Shown here: positions 22,088 through 32,705 of the stretch, piece after piece
How the letters are laid out: every line of letters starts with the position of its first letter
Position numbering within the stretch: the stretch's first letter is position 1
Assembly (NCBI GenBank): GCA_000442015.1
Contig: KE560866.1
Location: 1-51,174, forward strand
Reading direction: 5' to 3'
DNA from: Rozella allomycis CSF55
Taxonomy: Eukaryota > Rozellomycota
Length of the DNA: 51,174 nucleotides
The notes under the pieces: generated by a model
What the model was told of the DNA's origin: nothing
What the model saw: the letters and a program-made list of their open reading frames with translations, nothing else
Database searches by the model: none
Translations under genes and position numbers: made by a program

Positions 22088-22240
22088 TGTTGAAGATTAT
22101 CATCTGTTGAGATATATAAATAGTTTTCACCATCGAGAAACATTACACAAGGGCCATTGGTGAGCATTATCTCAGTCTTCTAATAAATAGACAATTCTAT
22201 AAAAATACAATAAAATTTGAAATAAGGTATGTTACTTCAT

Positions 22241-24389
22241 TTATTTAATATTTAAATATTGTGAGTGTATAACGTTATAAATATTGATACGAAATGAGTC
22301 ATTAACGCATAGCATTCCGGATAATAGACTACTAAATTCTTTGGTAAAGTATGATTTCTGCCATGTATTTGTTACCCATTCTTGATCAAGTTCAGAAATG
22401 AATTTAACTTTATCAATTTTCAATTCATGTAGGAATTTGCGATCCGTTGTAAGCTATATTATGAATAATTGAAAACTTTACTCTATAAAATAAGACACCA
22501 AGACTCCAGATATCTATTGAAAGATCAATTTCCATAATTTTCTGTTTCATCATTGAACGAAGGGCTTCAGGTGGAAGATAGTGAGGATGTTTATGACCAA
22601 GCGGGATAGGCTCATTACAGGGAATGATTCTAGCACATTCAAACGCGGAAATCTTCCAAGCCCCATCACATAATACAAAAGAATCTAATGAAATGTTTAA
22701 ATGTGCAATTAAAGTGTCGTGGCAATCTTGCAAACATAAAGCCAATTCCTGTACATAAATTAGTATCTATTTACCCGTTGCAATTTTGTAACTTCTGATT
22801 TCTTTACATTATAATTTCTGAGAGAAGTAATAAACCCTTCAAATATGATAAGATTCTCATCATCACAATAGTCTAACATTCTCAAAACATTCAATTTAAC
22901 ATTAAAGAATTATCTTACTTTAGTTTTTAGAATTTGAAATATTTCAAGTTCTCTGTAGAATGAACATTCATTTTTGAAAACTTTAATTAGAACCCTGGAA
23001 TTATCATTCAAAGATTCTCCATCGTAATACTCAAAGTGAAATCCATTCACCATTTGCATGTTCCTTCCAGTGACAACATATTGCTCTTTGATGATTCTCC
23101 CAACGACTAATACATGTAATATTTTAATCATTACATTTTTCTTTATCCAATTCACGCGGCGGGGTTGGAGATACAGATTTATTCTGTGTAATTATTATTG
23201 GCTTGACTTGAATGATTTCTTCTTCATGAGGAATATTTTTCATTTTCTTCTGGCTCCATGAGAACAATTTATGAACAGGTATTTTCCTTTTATCATCAGT
23301 TCTATTTGAAATCGTAACGATGAAAACAAAAAGAACAAGAATCCCACACGAACTTGTTAGGATAATTATGCTATTGAGTTTACTCAAACCAAACAATGAG
23401 AAACTCTCGTCATCCACCTGTTGAATTTCCGGCTGGTTTGAAAAAAGGTTAAACGACAAATTAGGAATACCAGAAGTGTCTATTCTATGCAATGTTTCAT
23501 TGTTATCCAAAATGATAATTTCTTTCTTCTTAGTATTGTAAACCGCTCCATGGTTTCTTAGTGGGACAGTCTTTTTATCGCTTAAATGCCACTCATTCTT
23601 GAGTATATCGTAAACATATACGTCACTGGAAATTACGCCTGATGCTAGTACACCACCTGTAACCACCAGCCATTTGTCCTCCACATTTGTCATCACATGT
23701 CCAGAAAGACTAGGAAGAATTGAATCCATTTTATCCCATTTATCATTGGTAATTTCATATCTCCAAAAATCGGCAAGTAAAGTGTTATTTTCACGATTCC
23801 CTCCATGCAAGTAAAGGTACTTTCCATCTGTAGCGTACGCATGATCATGCCTAAAAGAAGGTCCGTCATCGTTCTTATATATTTTTATAAAGAGAGAGCT
23901 GTAATCAATAGTGATCAATTCGTTTGTAGCAATCCAAGAATCATTTTTTAAAACAAGCCCGCCATGCACAAAAATGGTTTTATCAACAAGAACCATCGCA
24001 TGTTTCTTTCGTGCTTTAATAGGCCAATTAAATAAATTCCACTCATTTTTGTTGCTATCAAATACCATCAAATTTCTTTCTGTTGTGTTTTTTGAAACTT
24101 CACCGCCAAGACAGAACATCGATACATCATTATTAACACATCGATGATCGTATATAAATTTGTTCTTGGTTTCAGGTCCTTGAGTTCTAGGAATGGGTGA
24201 CCAAAGAGCTTTGGTGTCTTGCACAATATTGGTGTCATGTGTGCTAATATTAAGTTCAAGCAACGACGATAAAGGGCCATCGTTTGAAAGGCCTCCAAAT
24301 AGATATAGAACACCATTGACGAGGTTCAGTGAAAATGCCGAATTGGGTATAAGCATAATGTCAACTTTTGAATGGACCCCGGCAAACAT
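22241..24389 (-). CDS. Kelch-repeat, single-pass membrane protein with cytosolic pseudokinase domain
   Basis: Four introns (28, 27, 26, 28 nt) join what look like separate pieces into one closed frame of 679 aa. Residues 1-330 hold five or more Kelch blades (YLFGG, CLGGE, FVHGG, YLHGG, VVTGG). One transmembrane helix lies at about 340-360 (SIIILTSSCGILVLFVFIVT), followed by a basic stop-transfer. Residues 420-675 are a protein kinase fold: VLIKVFK keeps the Lys, PPE stands for APE, and DIWSLGVLFY is helix F. The HRD site reads AHLNISLDS and the DFG site SAFE, so both catalytic Asp residues are absent and the kinase is probably inactive. One intron (22892-22918) ends in TG, not AG. No signal peptide is visible at the first Met, so topology is inferred. 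Confidence 0.75.
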
Positions 24390-24443
24390 ATTCAAACCTT
24401 GAAATTGTAAAATTACGGTTTAAAATAATTGTTGTACTTTTAT

Positions 24444-25094
24444 TTATTCTTGATGCTTGATGTATCCACTTGGAATAGATTCTTGACTCATCATTGCCGC
24501 GTATTGACTATTTGTTAAGCCGTGGGTACCATGATTAGCTCCTTGGACTTCATACCCTGATGGTAGACTCTGCTGAATAGCCGAATATGTTGGATCATAA
24601 TTAGCACCAGTATTTCTCAACGCGCTGGCAGCGGCACTAGGTGCATGCAAGGCCATTTCATCGGCAGAAATCTTAGCACTATTTCTTTGTCCAGTTGAAG
24701 AAGAATGTGTGTCAGTTTCAACTGAGGGTGTTGAAAGGTTGGTATCGATTTGTTGTCCTATACGTTTAGTTTCTTCAATATTTTGAATCAAAGTTTTTTC
24801 AGTGTTATCAAGTCTCTTGTTTTGATTCAGAGCAGTAACTTTTTGTAGTTCCGCCATTTTATCGCGATATGAGCTATTAACTTTTTCCATTTCGCCCATG
24901 GCTTTGTAGAATGTCACCATCTGCTGATACCTTCTTTCTGATTCATGTCTATCGCTTTGAACTTTGTCAGCCATTGCGTTGTATAATATTCCTCCAGTCA
25001 AACCCCCTCCAGCCGCAAGAGCTAATGGTAGAAACGGGGCGGCTTCTGTTAGTTGAAGTAGAGCAATAGATGAAATAATAATTGTAAACTTCAT
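24444..25094 (-). CDS. Secreted coiled-coil protein with glycine-zipper-like segment
   Basis: Single exon, 216 aa. Signal peptide MKFTIIISSIALLQLTEA, then APFLPLALAAGGGLTGGILY (small-residue, zipper-like), a coiled coil at about residues 40-110 (SERRYQQMVTFYKAMGEMEK), and a Ser/Thr/Ala/Gln-rich tail with a SIPSGY repeat-like end. It shares its architecture with the 21019 and 29951 genes. It is followed on the same strand after 54 bp by the Kelch gene. Function unknown. Confidence 0.7.
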   Translation of the reverse strand: MKFTIIISSIALLQLTEAAPFLPLALAAGGGLTGGILYNAMADKVQSDRHESERRYQQMVTFYKAMGEMEKVNSSYRDKMAELQKVTALNQNKRLDNTEKTLIQNIEETKRIGQQIDTNLSTPSVETDTHSSSTGQRNSAKISADEMALHAPSAAASALRNTGANYDPTYSAIQQSLPSGYEVQGANHGTHGLTNSQYAAMMSQESIPSGYIKHQE

Positions 25095-25225
25095 GTGTGG
25101 TATTCGTTAAAGGGGTTTCGATGAAACGAGGGGATTTATAGAGTGGGGATAACGTGTTTTAAACCAATCAAATATGAAACATTGGTACCCCACAAAAACT
25201 AAAATTAGAATTATTTATTAAAGAT

Positions 25226-27658
25226 TTAAAATAGATCATTTGACATGCTTTTATCATTTTTCTTTTTATGCAAAGCTGCGACAAAGTCTTGAATGGAGAC
25301 TACGCGGTCTTTTCCTTCGGGCTTGTTTCTGCGAACATTTACAGTTCCATCAGTTTCTTCTTTACCACCAACGACAACGATGATATTGTATTGTTCTTGC
25401 TGAGCATTTCTTACTTTTTTATTCAAAGTCAAATCAGAGAGATCGGCATCAACAAAGAAGCCTTCATCGTGAAGTGTTTGGCGCACCTAAATTTAAGTGA
25501 ATAATAAACCTTACTTTGGAAGCATAGTCGAATTGAGCAGCGCTGACAGGAACGATGCAAACTTGGCGTGGAGATAACCAAAGAGGCCATTTTCCAGCAA
25601 AGTTTTCAGTGAGAATAGCCATCATTCTTTCAACAGATCCAAGAATGGCACGATGAATGATAACTGGCCTTTCAAAAGCATTTTCACCAGATTTTGCAGC
25701 TCTTAAACTTAATTTGAGTTGCTCTCTTTACTTGAAGTATTTCAATTCAAACCGCTCTGGTAATTGAAAGTCCAATTGAATTGTAGCGCATTGATGTTTT
25801 CTACGATGGGCGTCTTCAATTGTAATATCAATCTAAATAAATTCTATTTTGTAAATTTACTTTTGGTCCATAAAATGCACCATCTCCAGGGTTCAACGTC
25901 CAAGGGAATTTTGAATCATTCAAAGATTGTTCCAAACGCTAAAATTGTTGATCACATTTTAAATTTACTTTTTCAGCTTCTTCCCAAGTTTTCAAATCAC
26001 CCAAATAGTTTTCAGGGCGGGTAGAGAGTTTCAAGTAGAAATTGAAACCAAAGATTCCGTAAACATGCTTCAAGAAGTCCAAACAATTTGTTATTTCTTC
26101 AGTAAGCTAAATTGTTTACAGAATCGTTATCTTACTTGATCAACTCTGCAAAAGATGTGGGCGTCATCTTGTTGAAATCTTCTAACGCGAGTCAATCCAG
26201 AAAGTGCACCAGAGTATTCGTTGCGATGCAAAACACCAAAATCAGCAAATCTAATAGGAAGCTCTCTATAAGAACGTTCACGATGTCCAAACATCAAACA
26301 ATGACCAGGACAGTTCATTGGTTTCAATCCCATTTGTTCTTTCTCAACGTCAAAGGTAAACATGTTTTCCTAAATTTTTGTGTTGGCTTTGAAATTTACT
26401 TTATACTTTTGCCAATGCCCTGAAATTTCCCATAGCTTGGAGTTGTAAATGTTGGGAGTTATAACTTCAGAAAATCCTCTCTTTCTATATTCACTTGATT
26501 AAAATACGAAATTAAAAAATTACCCTTTAATGAAGTCAATCAAAGTATTGTAAATTCTTGCTCCATGAGGAAGAAAGAAACAAGACCCTGGCGAATATTC
26601 ATGGAAAAAGAATAGCTCTTGCGCAGCTCCTATCTTTCTATGATCTCTTTTATCAGCTTCCTCTAAAAACTTTTTGTATTCTTTCAATTGTTTAGCATCT
26701 GGAAATGAAACACCATAAACTCTTTGCAATGATTCATTCTTAGAATCACCTAAAAAGTACGAACTAGAATTCTTTAAAACTTCAAATGCCTTGATGACTG
26801 AAGTGCTGCGAACATGAGGACCACGACAAAGATCAATCAATGGACCGCAGCGATAAACAGTACTTTTCTCTCCATCAGCGATCTTTTCTTTATTAATTAT
26901 CATCACATTGATTTACCTTGAATAAATTGTTGCTTGAATTTATTGTATTTAAACATTTCCAATAATTGCTCTTTGGATAATTCTAAACGCTCGAATGGGA
27001 GATTGGCCTTAGCAGCATCACTTGCTAATCCATTCAACGCAGAAAAATCATTTGGACTAACAGATCCTTCCATTCCCATGTCATAAAAGAATCCTTCGTC
27101 AGTGGGTGGCCCATGAGATAAATGAGCTTTGTAGTTCAATTCGCACACAAGCCCTAACAAATGAGCACTGGAATGCCAAAAAGCATCTTTTCCTATAAAA
27201 TCACAATGATTTAATAAATTTACCTTCTTTCGTATCAAAGTCAAGAAATTCGATTATGGAATCTTTTTCCAAAGGTCTCTCCAAATCAAAAGGCTGTCCA
27301 TTAACTTTGGCAACAATAGTTTTGTAAGCAAGATTCTTGTCAAGTTTCATCGCAATATCAAATGGAGTTGTTTTCCATGATTCTCCTTCAAATTCACGTC
27401 CATCAAGTAATCCGATCTTAATAGCCTTCTTTTCTTGCTCTAAATGTAAAAAATATAATAATATAAATACTCCCTAACCATTCATTGTAAATTTTCTTTT
27501 GTTCATCAAAGATTTTAATTCGGTGTTCCAAAAAGGAAGGGATTTCCTTCTAATCATATAGAAGACTTAAATATAATTACAACATGCTTGCTTTTAATAG
27601 TAAACCAAGCAGGGAACGAGTTTTCAATCGCCATGTTTTGCATTTGCTCTTCAACCAT
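25226..27658 (-). CDS. THS1: Threonyl-tRNA synthetase
   Basis: It charges tRNA-Thr in the cytosol. I placed eleven introns of 24-31 nt, giving 703 aa in a closed frame, close to the usual cytosolic length. The start is ATG 27658 ([15 protein letters not shown]). In order: a helical N-extension ([14 protein letters not shown]), TGS domain ([12 protein letters not shown]), editing domain ([10 protein letters not shown], with [15 protein letters not shown]), class II core with [19 protein letters not shown] and the [17 protein letters not shown] motif 3, then the anticodon-binding domain ([10 protein letters not shown]). It follows LMBRD2 on the same strand with 61 bp between. Confidence 0.95.
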
Positions 27659-27719
27659 TCTCTTCAATAGAAAAAAACTTTTTCGGAAAAGAATTTTTGC
27701 GAAATTTCAAGATGCAATT

Positions 27720-29872
27720 TCAATCAAAAAAGTTTTTATTATTTGTTTTGCCAACATTAGCAGGTGTTCTTACAATTGTTGTTGCCTTTGTTTCATTATT
27801 ATTTTTGGTTCTTGTTGAACCCAAAAGCTGCACTCTATCCTCGTCGTTTAGATTGGTGTCTTTTTTAAAGTACTTGCCCAAAATTTTCTCTCTCTGCTCG
27901 CTGTAATTAAACTTTGCTTTTTCTGTGGTGTTTGCAACCAATGAAGTAGGTTTAGTATTTGAGGCGCCCAAACCTAACTTGCGCTCTTGTATTTGTCTCA
28001 CTAGTAATGATAATTTAAATCTTAAATTACTTCTTGCCACCAATTCTTTGCCATCTTCACCTTCCCGATTATTTTTTCCAAAGAAGAATTCTTCAATGCC
28101 GAGAATATGTAAAACTCGACCATACATTCTAAAAGCAACCACAACACAAAAATTAAAGCCATTATAATTGGTATGTATCCATTAAAGTTTTTTCCAACAA
28201 GAGGTGCGAGGTCAATTCTGCCCAAAATCTAATTCTAATTAGAATATAAAACAAACCTTTGAGAATTGTGTGGGAGTATCAGAATTAATTTCATCTATCA
28301 TATTTAAATAGTTATAACTTAATGAAAACCCGATTCTGCAGAAGTAACTAAAAATATATTTGATGTTTCATTACTTTGCGGCGAAGAGGAGTGATCTTTC
28401 GTCAGTGTTATGCCTCGGAACCAATCTATATAGGCTAAATATTCTAATCTTAAATAAACTATAATAACAGCAAAATGCCATATAAATAACGGAAAGGAAG
28501 GACACAATCTGGTTATCATTTGATGTGGTACCTTACTTCGATGCCTGACATTGTAATATGGTTTGAATGAATAAGAAAGCTGAAAATAGACAAATCAATC
28601 GGTTCATAAAATAAAGTCACTTCACTCCAGATTATGGACAAACTCATCAGAGCAAAGACAATACTTAGAAGCCTCATAAAATGAGACTCTAGTTTACAGT
28701 ACCAAATCCATTCTTTCTCAAAATAAAAACTAACGTTACCTAAATGCGCCAAAATTTTGTTAGCGGGGGGTTTGTGAATTCCCGACTTTATAATTCGTTC
28801 GGGACTATTATTGCAATTTAGAACATCCTCTAAGAATAAGACTTTTTCCAATGTTATATCCCATAAACTAATTAATATAACGTTAATATAGTACCACTGA
28901 TTCCTTGCAACAAAACGGAGTCCACGTCGAACTCTGTGATTCAGAGATATTAAATACGGCTTATCAATATGGTTGGGTATCTTGATATTGCTGTACGTCG
29001 TCGAATAATTCTCCGGTAAAACACTGGCCTGAGTTATTGAATATTAATGGGCAAACCTTTCTTATAAGTCTTTGAGCGTAAGCTTTCAGTGGCTCGGGTA
29101 TATCTTTCCGCTTCTTCATTTCCCTTATTTCAGCTAACGCATCCTCATAGTCTCCAATGGAATCATCCAATTCTTCTTTTACTTTTGGTGCCTCAAATTG
29201 CATTCGGAGAAGCCATGCCTTTTTGTTAGCTTTATTCCAAAAACTCCTCGGTACTTCAACTAAACCATATCCCAAAAACATCACTAACAGCAGCATACCC
29301 CAAGCGTTCGACAAAGCCATAACAAAACTAATCAAAGTCTGGTATGTGTTCAATTTGACAACGGCAATCAAATAAATAAGAAATCCCAACCCAACTACTC
29401 CAAGTGAGGAATAATATATAGCATTGTATTTAATGGATGACCATAATTTTGATCTCATTGTGAACTCTCCGTTGTCCACGTATCCCATCAAGATAGGAAT
29501 TATAAGCCAAGTAGAGAAGAAAGTGTTCCAATACGATATAGTCCAAATAATCTTTAAAACATTCGGGTCAATAAAAGTAGAGGGCTCAGTACAATTGTCT
29601 TGAAAAGGCGTCGTAAAGTTACCGCTACTCCATTCTTGTTTTCGTTGTAAGCAATTCAAATATCTAGCCTTTATGAAAGTCTTAAATTATTTTCTTACTG
29701 ATGAAAGATCTATTGGTAACAGAAATATTATGCACAGTGAAAAGAACCATGCCATGAATACGATTATCGCCACAAACCATCTTGTTCTCTTCCAAGATCC
29801 ATACTGGTAGACTAAAAATATTGTTAAACTCAGAACAAATGTAGATGCTAAACCAAATATCGCATACCCCAT
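27720..29872 (-). CDS. LMBRD2: LMBR1 domain-containing protein 2 homologue
   Basis: LMBRD2 is a polytopic membrane protein linked in animals to beta-adrenergic signalling. The start at 29872 (MGYAIFGLAST) opens on a hydrophobic helix. Five introns (30, 28, 28, 27, 28 nt) link exons with LPIDLSS, YWNTFFSTWLIIPILMGY, GYGLVEVPRSFW, LLSIVFALMSLSIIWSEVTL, GRIDLAPLVGKNFNGYIP and EGEDGKELV, all matching family landmarks in order. Near 28148-28152 the frame slips by one base in a run of five T on the coding strand, inside the helix IPIIMALIF(C)VVVAFRMYG. One more T would restore the family length. This is either a sequencing error or a real frameshift; a 14-nt intron is the only splice alternative. 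Confidence 0.88.
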
Positions 29873-29950
29873 GTTGTTATTATGAAAATTTCAAGGGCTA
29901 AATATAGCGCGAAGACCTATTTTTGACATGCATAATTATTTGCGACAGAA

Positions 29951-30811
29951 ATGAAACACACCCCTATGAGAATAATATTTCTTTTAGCTGTACTAGTAAA
30001 TACGATATATAGTGCACCCTTACCAGCACCAGCACCACAGCCATCTCCTCAAGGTTTCTGGGCGATGCAAGGGATATTTGGGGCTGCTGGCATGATTCAA
30101 GGGTTTACAGCCAAAAATCAGGCTATAGTTGAAGGGCAGAAACAATCAATGAAAGCGGCGCAAGAATATGCGGCAACAGAAAATTATCATGCGATGATGG
30201 ATTTAAATAGAGCCAAATCGTCTGCGGCTTCTTCGGTTGGCCGGATGCAAACAATGGACAATAATCTTGCTGGAAGTACTCAGAGTTCGTTATTTGACGA
30301 ACTGGCCAATGAAGGTGTAGTCGACCCATCTTTGGCACCTAACCTGCAAACGTATAAGCAAACCGGAAATACGTATAGGGCTGATCCAACAGACTTTATT
30401 GGCACGTTTGCTACTTCCAAAGCTGTAAGCTCTGGTGCCAATGCGCAAAGTAATATTAAGGATTTACATGCGCGAATGTTACAGGAACAAAAGGAAGCAG
30501 ACGAACAAAAGAAGTTAGCTCAAGCTAATGCATTGAGATCTCAAGCAAGTATGCAAGATCCCACCATGCAAGGGCATAGTGCAATCGCCCAACCCGATTA
30601 TTCACAGTTGGCTAATACCCAAATGCAAAGTGGCCAAATGCCAATAAGTGCTCAAATGCAAATGCCTGGTGGTTCACAAAGTCCAAGCAATATTCAGATG
30701 CCAAGTGGCCAAATGCTAAGTGGTTCTCAAATGCAAATGCCCAGCGGCACACAAATGCCAAGTAATATTCAGATGCCAACCCAATTCGCACCCATGTCCG
30801 GCGGCTATTGA
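29951..30811 (+). CDS. Secreted protein with Met-Pro-Gln repeats
   Basis: Single exon, 286 aa. Signal peptide MRIIFLLAVLVNTIYSA, then a Pro-rich PLPAPAPQPSP stretch, a small-residue segment (GIFGAAGMIQGF), a helical middle, and a C-terminal 80 residues built from degenerate repeats of Q-M-P-S-G-x-Q-M (for example SGQMPISAQMQMPGG). Its layout matches the two secreted proteins at 21.0 and 24.4 kb. It ends 29 bp from the convergent nuclear-envelope gene. Function unknown. Confidence 0.72.
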   Translation: MKHTPMRIIFLLAVLVNTIYSAPLPAPAPQPSPQGFWAMQGIFGAAGMIQGFTAKNQAIVEGQKQSMKAAQEYAATENYHAMMDLNRAKSSAASSVGRMQTMDNNLAGSTQSSLFDELANEGVVDPSLAPNLQTYKQTGNTYRADPTDFIGTFATSKAVSSGANAQSNIKDLHARMLQEQKEADEQKKLAQANALRSQASMQDPTMQGHSAIAQPDYSQLANTQMQSGQMPISAQMQMPGGSQSPSNIQMPSGQMLSGSQMQMPSGTQMPSNIQMPTQFAPMSGGY

Positions 30812-30840
30812 GAAACAATAAAATACAAAATAAAACATCC

Positions 30841-32459
30841 TTATTTATTTTTGGTAGGACTAAAAACATGTGCCCCAATCCACTGCCAAATCATATTCAC
30901 CTCTCCTTTAATGTTAGCAGTACTTGTCTTAACTCCGGTATTTCCTGAGACTTGTTTTACCACCTAATGTTAAAGGAAAGTAATATGGCTACCAAGTCCC
31001 AATCATGCTTTGCTATTAATAAATGATCTCTAAACTGATTGATAGCGATCATTGGCTCCACTCGGTGGTCTTGTCTGTGAGCTTCATCTTGTTGTGCCAA
31101 TAGAAACAATATTTCTTTAACGTAAGAATTAACTCTTTCAGTTTGTCTTTTCCTGTTTGTGTGACGAAAGTATATAAGAGACAACAAAATCGTCACGCCA
31201 ACAAATGTTATAATATACGAACTATTTTCTAGCAAATATTGATTCAAGAGACATTTAAGAGGTTGAACTTTAACAATGGAGTAATAAAATATTAATCCAT
31301 TTTTGCTTTATAAAGTAAAATAGTTCCATTACTTGACTGATTCAATGTTTGGTGAATCCAATGCTTTGGACACATACGCAACAAGGTTTTTCATGGATAC
31401 TTTGAGTTTAAATTTTTCTTTTACAATCTTCAAAATTTCTTTTTCACTTAACATTGTCGTTGACCTGCTTTCGCAATAATCTTTTCCAGCTATGAGACCA
31501 AGTTCTTGTTCCACAATAGATGAAACTTTTTCAATCAATAATTGTTCATTTTTATCCGGTGCGCAATACTTTCTTAACGTATAAATTGGTGAATATTCAT
31601 GATATCCAATTTCACAAGTTAACGTAGAATCTTTGCAAGTTCCTCTTTTGGGGCAAGGAATACATTTTCTATTCAAAATTTCTTTTTAACATAAACGCAC
31701 ATTGATTACCAATCAAATTCGGATTAATCCTTTCTTCGCAAAATGGAAAAGGTGAAACAACTTTAAAGTAGAAAAATGTTCCAATGGAAGAGAAAAAAGC
31801 AACAAAAATTAATATTCGCAAAATTAAACCACAAAAAGTTGATTTTCTTTTAATTTTTTCGGGCTTATGCATCCCCAGTTCTTGGTACTTGATTTCCTTG
31901 GTCTTTATCGGTCCAAAGGGACTTTGTAACAAGATGGGATTCTCGCTATCTTCATTATTGCTTGTTAATGAGTCTTCGACTATTCTTTTCTTTCCTTTTG
32001 CTTGAGGAGACTTTAAAACCTTTTTAAGCAAAGGTTCCTCCTCATTCTTGGGTGTTTCCACAATCGTTTTCCTAGTCCTACGACGCCTTGGCGATATTAA
32101 TTCAATTTCATTTTCTGAACCACTTTGGAATGGATTATCATTGCTAAAATTCTCTATTGGTTCCTCCTTTTCCTCTATTAAGTTTATATCCTCCTTACTT
32201 GTCTTTTTGTTGACTTGGTTGGGGGCGTCGTCATTGTGTGAATTCTTTTTATACCCTCCTTGCTAGGTTTAATATTCAAACGCTCCTGAATCAACTTTTC
32301 CCTATTTGCAACGATTGTAGATTCAAATAAATCTATCAGCTCCTGTTTTTTCATTTGCATATTAGCATTTTCGCCATTCGCATTTAAAATTGACACAAGT
32401 TCGCTCTTGGTCTTGCTGGAGGGTTTATAACCTTCTTGCAAAAATGGAGGCAAATCCAT
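30841..32459 (-). CDS. Inner nuclear membrane protein, HeH/LEM-like plus MSC domain (Src1/Heh/MAN1 family)
   Basis: These proteins tether chromatin and sense nuclear pore assembly. The start is ATG 32459 (MDLPPFLQEGYKPSSKTKSE). The N-terminal HeH helices (KSELVSILNANGENANMQM, KKQELIDLFE) precede a basic nucleoplasmic region, TM1 (GLILRILIFVAFFSSIGTFF), a lumenal MSC domain with the Cys pattern CIPCPKRGTC and ending VSGNTGVK..GEVNMIWQWIG, and TM2 (YIITFVGVTILLSLIYF). Introns of 26, 27 and 29 nt are clear. At 31669-31690 either a 22-nt intron or a one-base excess in an A5 run breaks the frame; both readings give a closed protein of about 504-512 aa. The indel reading (ILNRKCIPCP) fits the family better. 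Confidence 0.85.
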
Positions 32460-32705
32460 TCCCAAAATTTCTAAATATTGTGACCCAAAGACAATCACAT
32501 AAAGCAATGAGGAAATGTCGTAAAATAAAATACTCAGTCCCCTCTTATTAATCGAAATTGGATTAGAACAATGCCTTAAGATTTTTGTTGTGCCAAATCT
32601 TATTGTTAAGAATTGCAAATAAATGGAGTACTTTATTTTTATTCTTTGTTTTTCATATCATTTCATGATCAAAGTGACGATGATTTTTTGAAAGCTTATT
32701 GATCG

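Noticed and set aside
28150-28175. 14-nt intron in LMBRD2
   Set aside because: Far below the local minimum and it removes residues the family keeps; a one-base homopolymer slip explains the frame better.
32460-32618. Upstream extension of the MSC protein
   Set aside because: The frame is open, but the HeH domain is normally N-terminal and the extension has no recognisable features.
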